From NCBI RefSeq assembly GCF_000243735.2, contig NZ_AHMP02000003.1, positions 3,430,001 through 3,494,000 of the forward strand: 64,000 nt of DNA, given 5' to 3'. This document shows, piece by piece, positions 1 to 11,749 of this stretch (position 1 is its first letter; every line of letters begins with the position of its first letter). A model generated the notes under the pieces. That model did no database searches. It saw only the letters and a program-made list of their open reading frames with translations, and had not been told where the DNA came from. The position numbers and the translations under genes were made by a program. Source of the stretch: Leptospira kmetyi serovar Malaysia str. Bejo-Iso9 (GTDB lineage Bacteria; Spirochaetota; Leptospiria; Leptospirales; Leptospiraceae).

Positions 1-529
<529 letters not shown>

Positions 530-561
530 GGCCATCCTCTTATAAAAGATTGCAAAATGCT

Positions 562-577
562 CCGGTGAAAACACCGG
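562..577 (-). other. Small hairpin in the fusA leader
   Basis: CCGGTG-AAAA-CACCGG forms a six-pair stem with a four-base loop, about 33 bases upstream of the fusA start. It has no following T-run, so it is not an obvious terminator of the leader. The remainder of the 197-base gap between fusA and the next, divergent gene holds the two promoters, which I could not place firmly. Confidence 0.35.
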
Positions 578-726
578 CGGGACCGTCTTGAGAAAGTCCC
601 TCAATTTACCAGATTCCAAAAAAGAGCGGATTTGTAAACTCAAATCGGCGAATCGGCTCGTTGGGGATCGTTTTTCATTTGCGCCGGAAGGATTTGGAAA
701 AATGATGATCTTTTGCATTCTTCCGT

Positions 727-2346
<1,620 letters not shown>

Positions 2347-2416
2347 CGACGTTTTCCATTCTCATCCTCTAAAAATTCTAGTTGCAGTTCCTTGAAAAAA
2401 ACGGAATCTCTGGTCC

Positions 2417-3805
2417 GTGGAATATACAACCCGGATTCAAAACCGTCATTATCAATTCGGTGATCTGAAGAATCTTTTAGCAAAGGCAAGTCCTCTGCGT
2501 TCCGGTGATATTCTCGCGGGAATTGCGGCGGCGAGTTACGAAGAGAGAGTCGCGGCTCAGATGATTCTCGCGGATCTTCCTTTGTCCGCGTTTTTGGAAG
2601 AACCTTTGATTCCTTACGAAGAAGACGAGGTCACCCGATTGATTTTCGATCGTCACGATCGGAATTCTTTTTCCGTTGTCTCTTCGATGAGCGTGGGAGA
2701 ATTTCGTGAGTTTTTGTTAAGCGACAAGACCGATTCGGAAACGCTCAAGAATTTAATTCCGGGAATCATACCCGAAATGGCGGCGGCGGTTTCCAAACTT
2801 TGTTCGATTCAGGATTTGATCGCGGTTTCCAAAAAATGCAGAGTCGTTACAAAGTTTCGAAATACGATCGGACTTCCGGGAAGACTTTCCACAAGACTTC
2901 AACCCAACCACCCGACGGACGATCTCAAAGGAATCTCCGCGGGAATCTTAGACGGACTTCTTTTGGGAAGCGGAGACGCGGTCATCGGAATCAATCCGGC
3001 GACTGACAATCTTCCATCGGTACATTCTCTCCTGAATCTTTTGGACGCGCTCATCCGCAAATACGAAATACCGACTCAGAGTTGTGTTCTCAGTCACGTA
3101 ACTACGACGCTCGAACTCATTCATCGCGGCGCTCCCGTGGATCTCGTCTTTCAATCCGTGGGAGGAAGTCAAAAACTCAACGAAAGTTTCGGAATCAATC
3201 TCGCTTTGTTAAGCGAAGCGAGAGAAGCCGCGTTGTCCTTAAAGCGCGGTACGATCGGGGATAACGTTATGTATTTCGAAACGGGACAAGGCGCGGGACT
3301 TTCTTCGGACGCGCATTGGGGAATCGATCAGCAAACGTTGGAAGCGAGAGCGTATGCGGTCGCGAAAGAATTCTCGCCTTTGCTCGTGAACACGGTCGTG
3401 GGTTTTATCGGTCCCGAATATTTATACAACGGAAAACAAATTCTCCGCGCGGGAATGGAGGATCATTTCTGCGGAAAACTTCTCGGTCTTCCGATGGGCG
3501 TCGACGTTTGTTATACGAATCACGCGGAAGCCGACGGAGACGACATGGACACGTTACTCACTCTTCTTGGGGTTGCGGGTTGTAATTATATCATGGGAAT
3601 TCCCGGCGCGGACGACGTTATGCTCTCTTATCAGAGCACTTCGTTTCACGACGCGTTGTATTTAAGACAGGTTCTCGGTTTAAAACCCGCGCCCGAATTC
3701 GAAGAATGGCTTTTGCAAAAAGGAATATTGGATCGGAATCTGATTCCGACGGATCAGAAAAATCAAATCGGACTTTTATCCGATCTGGAAACGTTGGCGG
3801 GTTGA
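2417..3805 (+). CDS. eutB: Ethanolamine ammonia-lyase, large subunit
   Basis: EutB is the catalytic TIM-barrel subunit of adenosylcobalamin-dependent ethanolamine ammonia-lyase, which splits ethanolamine to acetaldehyde and ammonia. The 462-residue protein has the expected length. The N-terminus (YQFGDLKNLLAKASPLRSGD) and segments such as GLPGRLSTRLQPNHPTDDL, SHVTTTLELI, FETGQGAGLSSDAHWG and GVDVCYTNHAEADGDDMD match my recollection of the family closely. The start is a GTG at 2417; the ribosome site is weak. eutC follows after one base, so the two are certainly co-transcribed. None of the shell proteins, EutA reactivase or EutE/EutD genes of a eut microcompartment operon are nearby, so this is a minimal cytosolic system within the window. 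Confidence 0.96.
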   Translation: MEYTTRIQNRHYQFGDLKNLLAKASPLRSGDILAGIAAASYEERVAAQMILADLPLSAFLEEPLIPYEEDEVTRLIFDRHDRNSFSVVSSMSVGEFREFLLSDKTDSETLKNLIPGIIPEMAAAVSKLCSIQDLIAVSKKCRVVTKFRNTIGLPGRLSTRLQPNHPTDDLKGISAGILDGLLLGSGDAVIGINPATDNLPSVHSLLNLLDALIRKYEIPTQSCVLSHVTTTLELIHRGAPVDLVFQSVGGSQKLNESFGINLALLSEAREAALSLKRGTIGDNVMYFETGQGAGLSSDAHWGIDQQTLEARAYAVAKEFSPLLVNTVVGFIGPEYLYNGKQILRAGMEDHFCGKLLGLPMGVDVCYTNHAEADGDDMDTLLTLLGVAGCNYIMGIPGADDVMLSYQSTSFHDALYLRQVLGLKPAPEFEEWLLQKGILDRNLIPTDQKNQIGLLSDLETLAG

Positions 3806-3806
3806 T

Positions 3807-4577
3807 ATGGATTGGGAAGAATGGAAACAATTCACCTCCGCACGAATCGGTCTCGGTCGTTCGGGAGTTTCTCTTCCCACAAAGGAAGTTTTAAAATTCC
3901 GATTGGATCACGCGCGCGCAAGAGACGCGGTTTGGGCCGAAGCGGATTTCGGAAATCTTTTCGACTTTTTGGATTCGTACGGTTTACCGTATCTTGAAAT
4001 CAAATCCAAGGCGAGTTCCAGAGAAGAATATTTGGCGCGCCCCGATCTCGGAAAAAAAGTTTCCTCTCAGAGTTATCATTCTTTGGAATCTTTGAAGGAA
4101 AGTAATTCCAAGTTTTCGGATGAATTCGACTTGAGCCTCGTGATTTCGGACGGTCTTTCGGCGAGTGCGATTCGGGATTCTTTGATTCCGTTTTTGGAAA
4201 TTTTTTTACCGGCCCTTCAAAATCTGAAACTCAAACTGAGTCCCGTTGCGATCGTTAAAAACGGAAGAGTGGCGATCGGAGACGAAATCGGAGAATTCTG
4301 GAACGCGAAAGCGACGATCATTCTCATCGGAGAAAGACCCGGTTTGTCCACGGAAAACAGCCTCGGTTTGTATCTAACGTATCAACCCGCAAGCGGTCTT
4401 ACGGACGAAAGAAGGAATTGTATCTCGAACATTCGTTCAGGCGGAATGAACTTTTCGGACGCGGCTCGAAAGGCCGTATATTTGCTTTCTCTTTCCTTAC
4501 AAAAAAGAATTTCAGGAGTTCATCTCAAAGACGAAGAAGCGCTTCCGATTTCCGAAAATCGTAAACTCGATTCTTAA
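3807..4577 (+). CDS. eutC: Ethanolamine ammonia-lyase, small subunit
   Basis: EutC (256 residues) pairs with EutB and provides part of the cobalamin-binding site. Recognisable family segments are RIGLGRSGVSLPTKEVLKF with DHARARDAVW, then LVISDGLSASAIRDSL, and the C-terminal GERPGLSTENSLGLYLTYQP followed by RNCISNIRSGGM. It begins one base after the eutB stop, implying translational coupling and subunit stoichiometry control. Length is slightly below that of enterobacterial EutC because there is no long N-terminal extension; such an extension targets the enzyme to microcompartments in Salmonella, so its absence fits a cytosolic enzyme (inference). Confidence 0.95.
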   Translation: MDWEEWKQFTSARIGLGRSGVSLPTKEVLKFRLDHARARDAVWAEADFGNLFDFLDSYGLPYLEIKSKASSREEYLARPDLGKKVSSQSYHSLESLKESNSKFSDEFDLSLVISDGLSASAIRDSLIPFLEIFLPALQNLKLKLSPVAIVKNGRVAIGDEIGEFWNAKATIILIGERPGLSTENSLGLYLTYQPASGLTDERRNCISNIRSGGMNFSDAARKAVYLLSLSLQKRISGVHLKDEEALPISENRKLDS

Positions 4578-4667
4578 ATTCTTCTCTTAAAAACGGAGCG
4601 ATATGTTTCCGTCCGATCCCCGGTTTTTCCTTGATGATTTGAGGGTTTCTAAGGAATGTAACCGAGT

Positions 4668-5567
4668 ATGCTCTTCCAGTATTTGAAATTGCTCCGAATC
4701 CATCAGTGGATCAAAAACGTAATCATTTTTGCGGGCATTATCTTCGCTAAAAAATTGACCGATCCGGAATCGGTGCAAAGGGTCATCGCGGCCTTTTTTC
4801 TTTTCTCCCTTGTCGCTAGTTGTCAGTACGTCGTGAACGACTATTTGGATCGTAAGGAAGACGCGTTACATCCCGAAAAAAAACACAGACCTCTCGCTTC
4901 GGGAAAATTGGATCCTTCGTTTGCGCTTTTTATCACCGCGATCATTCTTCCCTTGTCTTTGATCTTGGCTTATCTTTTACATCCCGCGTTTTTCGGACTG
5001 GTCGCGTTCTATCTCGTCTTCAACGTTCTCTACAGCAAGTTTTTGAAACACATGGTGATCCTCGACGTGATGAGCATCAGCATCGGATTCGTGATCCGTG
5101 CGATCGCCGGTTCGGTGATCATTCACGTTTCGTTTTCATCCTGGCTTCTTCTTTGTACGTTTATGCTCGCTCTCTTCTGGGGATTTTCGAAACGAAGGGG
5201 AGAATTGATCATTCTCGAAGGAAACGCAAAAGGACATCGCAAGATTCTGGACGAATATTCCACCGGGTTCTTGGATATGATGCTAGGAATCGTCGCGACG
5301 ATGACCTTAATGAGTTACGTCCTTTACGTTACGAGTCCGACCACGATCGCAAATCTCGGAACCGATCAGATGATCTATACGATTCCGATCGTAGTCTACG
5401 CGATCTTTCGTTCTTTGTACATCATCTATATCAAGAACATGGGGCACAATCCTACGAAGGCGATTCTTTCGGATTGGGGGGTTTTGCTTGCAGGATTGAT
5501 TTGGGTCGCACTGGTGATCGCGATCATGTATTCCGGTTTCGGAAAGGGAATCCGTTTCGATCTGTAA
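4668..5567 (+). CDS. UbiA-family prenyltransferase (decaprenyl-phosphate phosphoribosyltransferase-like)
   Basis: This is a 299-residue polytopic membrane protein of the UbiA superfamily. The first Asp-rich motif is NDYLDRKEDALHPEKKHRP (about residues 62-80) followed by LASG, and the second conserved loop contains VLDVMSISIGFVIRAIAG. The N-terminus LKLLRIHQWIKN and the motif HPEKKHRPLASG are typical of the branch related to decaprenyl-phosphate 5-phosphoribosyltransferase, which moves phosphoribose from PRPP to a polyprenyl phosphate carrier. The substrate cannot be proven from sequence; ubiquinone or menaquinone biosynthesis is less likely because no quinone genes are near. It stands alone, 90 bases after eutC, with its own probable transcription start. 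Confidence 0.82.
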   Translation: MLFQYLKLLRIHQWIKNVIIFAGIIFAKKLTDPESVQRVIAAFFLFSLVASCQYVVNDYLDRKEDALHPEKKHRPLASGKLDPSFALFITAIILPLSLILAYLLHPAFFGLVAFYLVFNVLYSKFLKHMVILDVMSISIGFVIRAIAGSVIIHVSFSSWLLLCTFMLALFWGFSKRRGELIILEGNAKGHRKILDEYSTGFLDMMLGIVATMTLMSYVLYVTSPTTIANLGTDQMIYTIPIVVYAIFRSLYIIYIKNMGHNPTKAILSDWGVLLAGLIWVALVIAIMYSGFGKGIRFDL

Positions 5568-5753
5568 AACGAACGCGTTGTTCCTCGTTGAAAAATTCGA
5601 ATCGAAAAATTTCGAAACCGACGAGCGCTCCGGGTTTTGATTTGTTTCAAAGAATTTTAAAACGAAGAAACTCTTTTCAACGAATCTCGGATCCAATGGA
5701 TCGAACCGCGAACCGAGTGTAACAAACACAAATTCAAAACGAATCTATCATCG

Positions 5754-6260
5754 ATGAAGGAAATTTACAAAAAGAGCGGAACCGTTGCGCTTTGGATCGT
5801 TTTGTTTTTATCGATTACGATCGCCCTTTCCGTGTTCAAAGCCTCCGATTTAAAACCGACAATTCCTCTCAACGGAATGAAGCTGTTTCAAGGAGAAACA
5901 TACCAATCGACAAATAAGATCGAGGTGGTTTATTTTTGGGCGACTTGGTGCGGGGTTTGTTCCACCAATCTTCCCTTGGTAAAATGGTATTCCGAACGAT
6001 TGGAAAACAGTTCTCGATTTTCTTTTGTGAGCGTGGAAGAAGGGGAGAATCTCGTCGAACTCGAACGTTATATCCGCGAAAAAAATCTCAACTTCAAGGT
6101 CGTTCCCGCGAACCAACTCTTTTTACAAGAATGGAAGGTGAACGCATATCCTTCTTTTGTAATATTGGATCGCAACGGAACGATTCGATTTGCGGATTCG
6201 GGTATGATGAACCCGATCAGTTTTTTTCTGAGAATTTGGATCACGCACTTTTTCTTTTAA
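5754..6260 (+). CDS. Membrane-anchored thioredoxin-like thiol-disulfide oxidoreductase
   Basis: The 168-residue product has an N-terminal membrane anchor (about residues 12-27, hydrophobic, after KKSG) and then a TlpA/ResA-like thioredoxin fold exposed outside the cytoplasmic membrane. The active site is [14 protein letters not shown], a CxxC of WCGVC type, and the cis-proline region is [17 protein letters not shown]. It would reduce or exchange disulfides in exported proteins or cytochrome apoproteins; the specific client is unknown and no cytochrome-maturation genes adjoin. The 186-base gap upstream holds no recognisable gene. Confidence 0.85.
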   Translation: MKEIYKKSGTVALWIVLFLSITIALSVFKASDLKPTIPLNGMKLFQGETYQSTNKIEVVYFWATWCGVCSTNLPLVKWYSERLENSSRFSFVSVEEGENLVELERYIREKNLNFKVVPANQLFLQEWKVNAYPSFVILDRNGTIRFADSGMMNPISFFLRIWITHFFF

Positions 6261-6395
6261 CGGGCGAAATTTTAGTCTTCGATTGGAAATATTTTTCCAA
6301 AATCGGAAACGGATTCCTCCGATATTGATTGTAAAATTGGATTTTTTTACATCCATTGATTCTAAAGGGCGAATTCGTCCGGGACCTCGATCTTA

Positions 6396-7778
6396 ATGCG
6401 AACCAGAAATTCTTTCCGATCCTTTTTTAAATCAGTTCTATTTTCCATTCTTTCTTTTTTGATTCTTGCGAATTGCAATCTAAAGTCCGTAGACAACGCG
6501 TGTAATCCCGAATCCAAATCCTATTGGGAAACGTTCTTTTTGAGCGCGGGTTCTTCCAATCTCATTCCGTTTTGCGGACCGGCTCCCCAATCCTTAAGTT
6601 ATCCGGCCGCGGTTTTTGCGAACGGCGCTCCGATCAGTTTAACGCCTAACATCACGGGAGGAGGACTTACGTTTTCCATCACACCGCCTTTACCAAGCGG
6701 AGTCGTATTGGATCCGAGAACGGGAGTGATCTCGGGTTCTTACATCGGATATGGCGGTGTCGATACGATGTATCAGGTGAAGGCTTTCAATTCTTCGGGA
6801 AGCGTTTCCTATTCTTTGGAACTGATCTTATATGGAATGGCTCCTTTGAAAACGGGACAGACTTCTTGTTGGGATGGAAGCGGCGCTTTGATTTCCTGCA
6901 CGGGCACAAAACAAGACGGAGAATTGAGAAACGGAATTCTTCCGAGTTTTACCGGACCGACGAACGTGTCGGGGTCCGATTACACGACCACGGATAATCT
7001 TTCCGGTTTGATTTGGAAAAGTTGTTCGGAAGGAACCACCGGCGCGACTTGTACGGGAACTTGGAGCAATCTCGATTGGGCCGGGTCGAATACTGCGTGC
7101 AGTGCGCTTAACTCCGGTTATGCGGGAAGAACCGATTGGAGACTCGCTTCCGCAAAAGAATTGGCGGCCATGTTGAACTACGACGGAACCACGCCCGCAA
7201 CATATTCTTCTTATTTTCCGAATACGAACGGATCGGGTCACTGGACTTCCACGATCTATGTTCCGATCTCGGCGACGGATCGTTGGTATGTTTCCTTTAC
7301 GGACGGAATCATCGGCGAAACGATTCAGACAAATACGAATAACGTGCGTTGTGTTTCCGGTCCTTCTTTGCCATCCGTATTGTTGAAGGACAACGGAGAT
7401 TCCACCGTGACCGACGTGAACACGGGTTTGATCTGGGCGCAGTGTAGCGCCGGACTTTCGGGTTCTTTGTGCACCGGAACGGCGACTTCTTTAAACTGGA
7501 CGAACGCTCTTCTTGCTTGTAACTCTTTGAGTCTCGGCGGAAGGGTTTGGAGACTTCCATCCGTAAACGAGCTACGAAGTCTAACTGACTTGAGTCTCGC
7601 CAATCCTACGGTCAACACGTCTTACTTTCCGAATACGATGTCTTCGAACTATTGGACTTCGACCACTTATACGAATCCGACCGAAGCGTGGGTGATTCAG
7701 TTCGGATCGGGCAATATCGTGATGAATTATACGAAGGGCGGAACCGCATACACTCGTTGTGTGGCGACCGGACCTTAA
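6396..7778 (+). CDS. Lipoprotein with Ig-like and two DUF1566 (Lcl C-terminal type) domains
   Basis: This is a 460-residue exported lipoprotein. The signal peptide ends at ILANC with Cys27, a spirochaete-style lipobox. Residues about 70-145 look like a putative Ig domain ([18 protein letters not shown] is the usual He_PIG signature). Two repeats follow, each of the DUF1566/Lcl_C type: [12 protein letters not shown] ... [11 protein letters not shown] ... WTSTIY ... RCVSGP and [12 protein letters not shown] ... [13 protein letters not shown] ... YWTSTTY ... RCVATGP. The paired cysteines in each repeat suggest disulfides. Proteins of this architecture are common in leptospiral genomes and are probably surface exposed; function is unknown. 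Confidence 0.85.
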   Translation: MRTRNSFRSFFKSVLFSILSFLILANCNLKSVDNACNPESKSYWETFFLSAGSSNLIPFCGPAPQSLSYPAAVFANGAPISLTPNITGGGLTFSITPPLPSGVVLDPRTGVISGSYIGYGGVDTMYQVKAFNSSGSVSYSLELILYGMAPLKTGQTSCWDGSGALISCTGTKQDGELRNGILPSFTGPTNVSGSDYTTTDNLSGLIWKSCSEGTTGATCTGTWSNLDWAGSNTACSALNSGYAGRTDWRLASAKELAAMLNYDGTTPATYSSYFPNTNGSGHWTSTIYVPISATDRWYVSFTDGIIGETIQTNTNNVRCVSGPSLPSVLLKDNGDSTVTDVNTGLIWAQCSAGLSGSLCTGTATSLNWTNALLACNSLSLGGRVWRLPSVNELRSLTDLSLANPTVNTSYFPNTMSSNYWTSTTYTNPTEAWVIQFGSGNIVMNYTKGGTAYTRCVATGP

Positions 7779-7833
7779 GTTTTCTCCACGACGTCGTTTT
7801 AGATTCGATTCTCAAGAAACCGATATTTATACC

Positions 7834-8612
<779 letters not shown>

Positions 8613-8616
<4 letters not shown>

Positions 8617-9806
8617 GAAATCTTATTCTGAACTCCGGTGAGTTTGTCTTTTAACATCAGAAAGGGTTGTTCGATCAAAAGAAAAAAGAACCAAGAGATC
8701 AGAAACGTAACCGCAACCAGATAAATGCTACAAAGCAGGAACATCCAAACCGTCGGCGTCGTTTGAATCAACGGAATGATTTTTTTCGCCGCGACCGGAA
8801 TCGCAAAGATATGCCAGAGATAACCCGCATATCCGAGACGAGCGAAGGGTCTAAAGACGGAAAGGCTGAAGAATTTTTTTAGAAATCCCGGATAGAAAGA
8901 AAAATACATCAAAATTCCGAAACCGAACGAAAGCGCAAGCGGACGAAATACCAAGGCCCAAGAAGTTCCGGGGTCGATCTGGTGCGCCCCGATTACTATC
9001 AAAAATCCGAATATTAGGATTATAGAATATTTTAGTTTTTTGTCTTTCGATTTTTCGGGCGTCATCGGGAAGTGATGGAAAATTTCGTAAACCAACATCC
9101 CCGCGAGGATCGAATCGAATCTCGCGTAAAACATGTATGCGGCGTCAAGACTTGCGTTCGGAATTGCAAGCTTCATTCTTACGATAAGGGCGGTTAAAAA
9201 ACCGAGAAAATAAAAAATAACCCGAATTCTTAAACTTACTTTAAACAAGAAGATCAGACAGAAAAAAGGAAGGATGAGATAAAAATGTTCCTCAATGGAA
9301 AGAGACCAGCCTCCGTTATAAAGCGCGTACGGAACGATATCCGAAAGATAAAAAATATCGATCCAAACTTTACTCATGCGAAGTTTTAAATCCGCAACCA
9401 TGGCTAAAATTTGCGGGTGCGTAAGGTTCAAAGATTCGAACTTTATCAATTGTTTATATTTGCTGTAGTAAAGAACCGCGAGCGCAACATAATAGGCCGG
9501 AAAAATTCTCAAGGATCGCTTTATAAAAAACTCCTTAATTTTAATCTTTCCAGTCCTTTCGTTTTCGCGGAACAATCCTCCGTAAATCAAAAAGCCGCTG
9601 AGTAAAAAGAAAAAATCCACTCCGGAGGAAAGCGAACCCAAAAACAAACGGAGAGGATCGGAATCACCGGGAAGGATCGTTTTTGCCGTGACCCAGCCGT
9701 GAAAGATGACCACTGACAAAATTGACAAAGCACGAATTCCGTTTAAATTTTCGTGTTCGTTGTCTTTTTTTAGGAAGATGGATAAAAAATAATTTTTTAT
9801 GTTCAT
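8613..9806 (-). CDS. Acyltransferase family 3 membrane protein
   Basis: This 397-residue, roughly ten-helix protein belongs to the acyltransferase-3 (OafA/NodX-type) family, which moves acyl groups onto sugars of lipopolysaccharide or other glycans at the cytoplasmic membrane. The family signatures are [18 protein letters not shown] near the N-terminus, with the catalytic-type His, and [17 protein letters not shown] in the middle. The C-terminal region [14 protein letters not shown] and the final [10 protein letters not shown] are also typical. It is transcribed after lepB in the same direction, 43 bases downstream, so the pair may be an operon. A second family member lies at 10564 on the other strand. 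Confidence 0.88.
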
Positions 9807-9849
9807 AACTGAATGTATTTTATTCTTCTAATATACTTCGCGTTGATTG

Positions 9850-10446
9850 TTAAAGAAAAAGCCAAACCTTGCCTCTTAATTTCTGAAACGGAACCAAACC
9901 GTAGTTTCTCGAATCCGTAGAATTCTCCCGGTTATCTCCTAAAACTAAAAAGTAACCCGGAGGAATTCTTCCCGCGTCTCCGATCGGTACGTTTCCTTTC
10001 ACCGCGGTCATGGGAATCATGGACAACGAAGGCGCGATCGTTTTAAAGCCGGGTTTCAAAAACGTTTCTTGAAGCGGTCCGTCGTTGATGAGAATCCGAT
10101 CGTTTTCAAATCGGAAGTAATCGCCCGGAAGTCCGACGACTCTTTTTAGGCTCAGTTCTTCCTCCAAGCCGTCCAGGACGAGGACGTCGAAACGACTGAC
10201 CGAACCTTCTATGAAAGAAATTTCCCATTTGCCGATGCGCGCGGGGAATCCGAGCTTCGTGACCAATATTAAATCTCCTTCTTTATAAGAAGGCGCCATC
10301 GAATAACCGGAGATGAAGTAGATTTGAAACAAAAAGATTCTCATCAAAAGAATCGTGAATAGGGAAAGAAAGACGGGAAGAATCGTTCGAAGATACTTTC
10401 TGATCTTCTCTTTCATTTCGTGGTCTTTCATAAGAACGTAAGACAA
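9850..10446 (-). CDS. lepB: Signal peptidase I
   Basis: LepB is the membrane serine protease that removes signal peptides of exported non-lipoproteins. After one N-terminal membrane helix the 198-residue protein shows box B FISGYSMAPSYKEGD with the catalytic Ser, box D ELSLKRVVGLPGD with the catalytic Lys, and box E GDNRENSTDSRNYG. A TTG at 10446 has an AGAAGAG site eight bases upstream; ATG codons at 10431 and 10416 are alternatives, and the N-terminus is therefore uncertain by up to ten residues. The size is compact compared with the two-helix E. coli enzyme. It is divergent from the acyltransferase at 10564. Confidence 0.93.
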   Translation of the reverse strand: MSYVLMKDHEMKEKIRKYLRTILPVFLSLFTILLMRIFLFQIYFISGYSMAPSYKEGDLILVTKLGFPARIGKWEISFIEGSVSRFDVLVLDGLEEELSLKRVVGLPGDYFRFENDRILINDGPLQETFLKPGFKTIAPSLSMIPMTAVKGNVPIGDAGRIPPGYFLVLGDNRENSTDSRNYGLVPFQKLRGKVWLFL

Positions 10447-10563
10447 TATTTTGACTCTTCTTTAGAGTGGCAAATCGAAAAAGGCTCTTAGGGCAAAGTG
10501 ATTTACAGTCTTTAATACGTCGTTTTTCATGGCGAATCATTGGTTTAGAGGCATTATACCGGC

Positions 10564-11748
10564 ATGAAATCGGCTTTCATATCCCTGTTTGAAAAACGTC
10601 CCTTTGAAAAAGATTCTTTAAACGGACTGAGAGCCATCTCGATGATCATCATCTTTATATTCCATTTTTATGATGGTCTTATGACCAAGGTTCCGCAGGA
10701 TTCCAAAACGCTTCACGTATTCTTAAGTAATCTCACTTCCGCCGTGGATTTATTTTTTGTTCTGAGTGGTTTTTTGATCTACGGAGTTCTTTATCGTCAT
10801 TGGGAAAAAACCAAAACGGTCGACTTTAAGGATTTTTATATCGGAAGAAGTTTGAGAATTTTTCCGGCTTACTACGCTCTCGTTTTTATCACGTTGTGGA
10901 TCGCGAAGATGCAAATCAAAGCGATGAGCCTTTCCACCGATCCCGCGGTGCAGGCGAGTATGCCCTTGTTCATTCAAGCGGTGGATCGTTGGATCTTCGA
11001 CGCTCTTTACGTTTCCAATTACGTGGAGTCGCTCCACTTTCATACTTGGTCTTTGTCTTTGGAAGAACAGTTTTATCTCGTGTTTCCTTTGATTTGTTAT
11101 CTGATTTTATTCAGACTTCAAAAGAATTCTCGTTTGTTCTTTATCGTCGCGTTATATTGTTCGGCCGCGGTGATTCGATATTTCGTTTACGCTCACAACG
11201 CGGGCGATCATCCGTATAAAATATTCGATACTTTGTTTCATCGTCCCGCGCATACTCGATTCGATTCCATAGTCGTGGGGATTCTCGCGTTCGAATTGTA
11301 TAAGAATTGGAATCTGATTCCACAGGAACACAATCGAACCCGCGAATATTTCTTTTTGATTCCGGGGTTGATCTGTTTGGGAATCGCGAGTTTTATCCCT
11401 TATCATTTTTCGGTTTATTACACCGTATTTCGTTTTAATTTTTCCAACATGGGATACGCGTTAGTCATGCTTGCGAGTATTCATAAATTTTCTTGGATCG
11501 GAAAATTCTTAAGCCTGAGAATTTTCGCCCCGCTCGCTCGCGTAAGTTACGGAATGTATCTTTGGCATTTGGTCGCGATCTTTTTCGCAAGCATTCCTCT
11601 CAAAACGAGAACGGACGTGGTTTCTTGGGGAGAATTTACGAAGATGTTGTCGATCGGTTTCGTATATGCGACGATCTTCGCGCTTCTTTCCTACTTTCTC
11701 GTCGAATATCCTTTTTTAAGTCTGAAGAACCGTCTCCGAAGGGATTAA
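10564..11748 (+). CDS. Acyltransferase family 3 membrane protein (second copy)
   Basis: The 394-residue product is a paralogue of the protein at 8613-9806. It has the same opening (LNGLRAISMIIIFIFHFY), the same central signature HTWSLSLEEQFYLVFPLI and the same C-terminal layout (RVSYGMYLWHLVAIFF, then LVEYPFLSLKNRL). The shared [17 protein letters not shown] segment strengthens the relationship. It is expected to acylate cell-surface sugars. It converges with the membrane protein gene at 11750, with only one base between stop codons, so no terminator separates them. Confidence 0.88.
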   Translation: MKSAFISLFEKRPFEKDSLNGLRAISMIIIFIFHFYDGLMTKVPQDSKTLHVFLSNLTSAVDLFFVLSGFLIYGVLYRHWEKTKTVDFKDFYIGRSLRIFPAYYALVFITLWIAKMQIKAMSLSTDPAVQASMPLFIQAVDRWIFDALYVSNYVESLHFHTWSLSLEEQFYLVFPLICYLILFRLQKNSRLFFIVALYCSAAVIRYFVYAHNAGDHPYKIFDTLFHRPAHTRFDSIVVGILAFELYKNWNLIPQEHNRTREYFFLIPGLICLGIASFIPYHFSVYYTVFRFNFSNMGYALVMLASIHKFSWIGKFLSLRIFAPLARVSYGMYLWHLVAIFFASIPLKTRTDVVSWGEFTKMLSIGFVYATIFALLSYFLVEYPFLSLKNRLRRD

Positions 11749-11749
11749 C

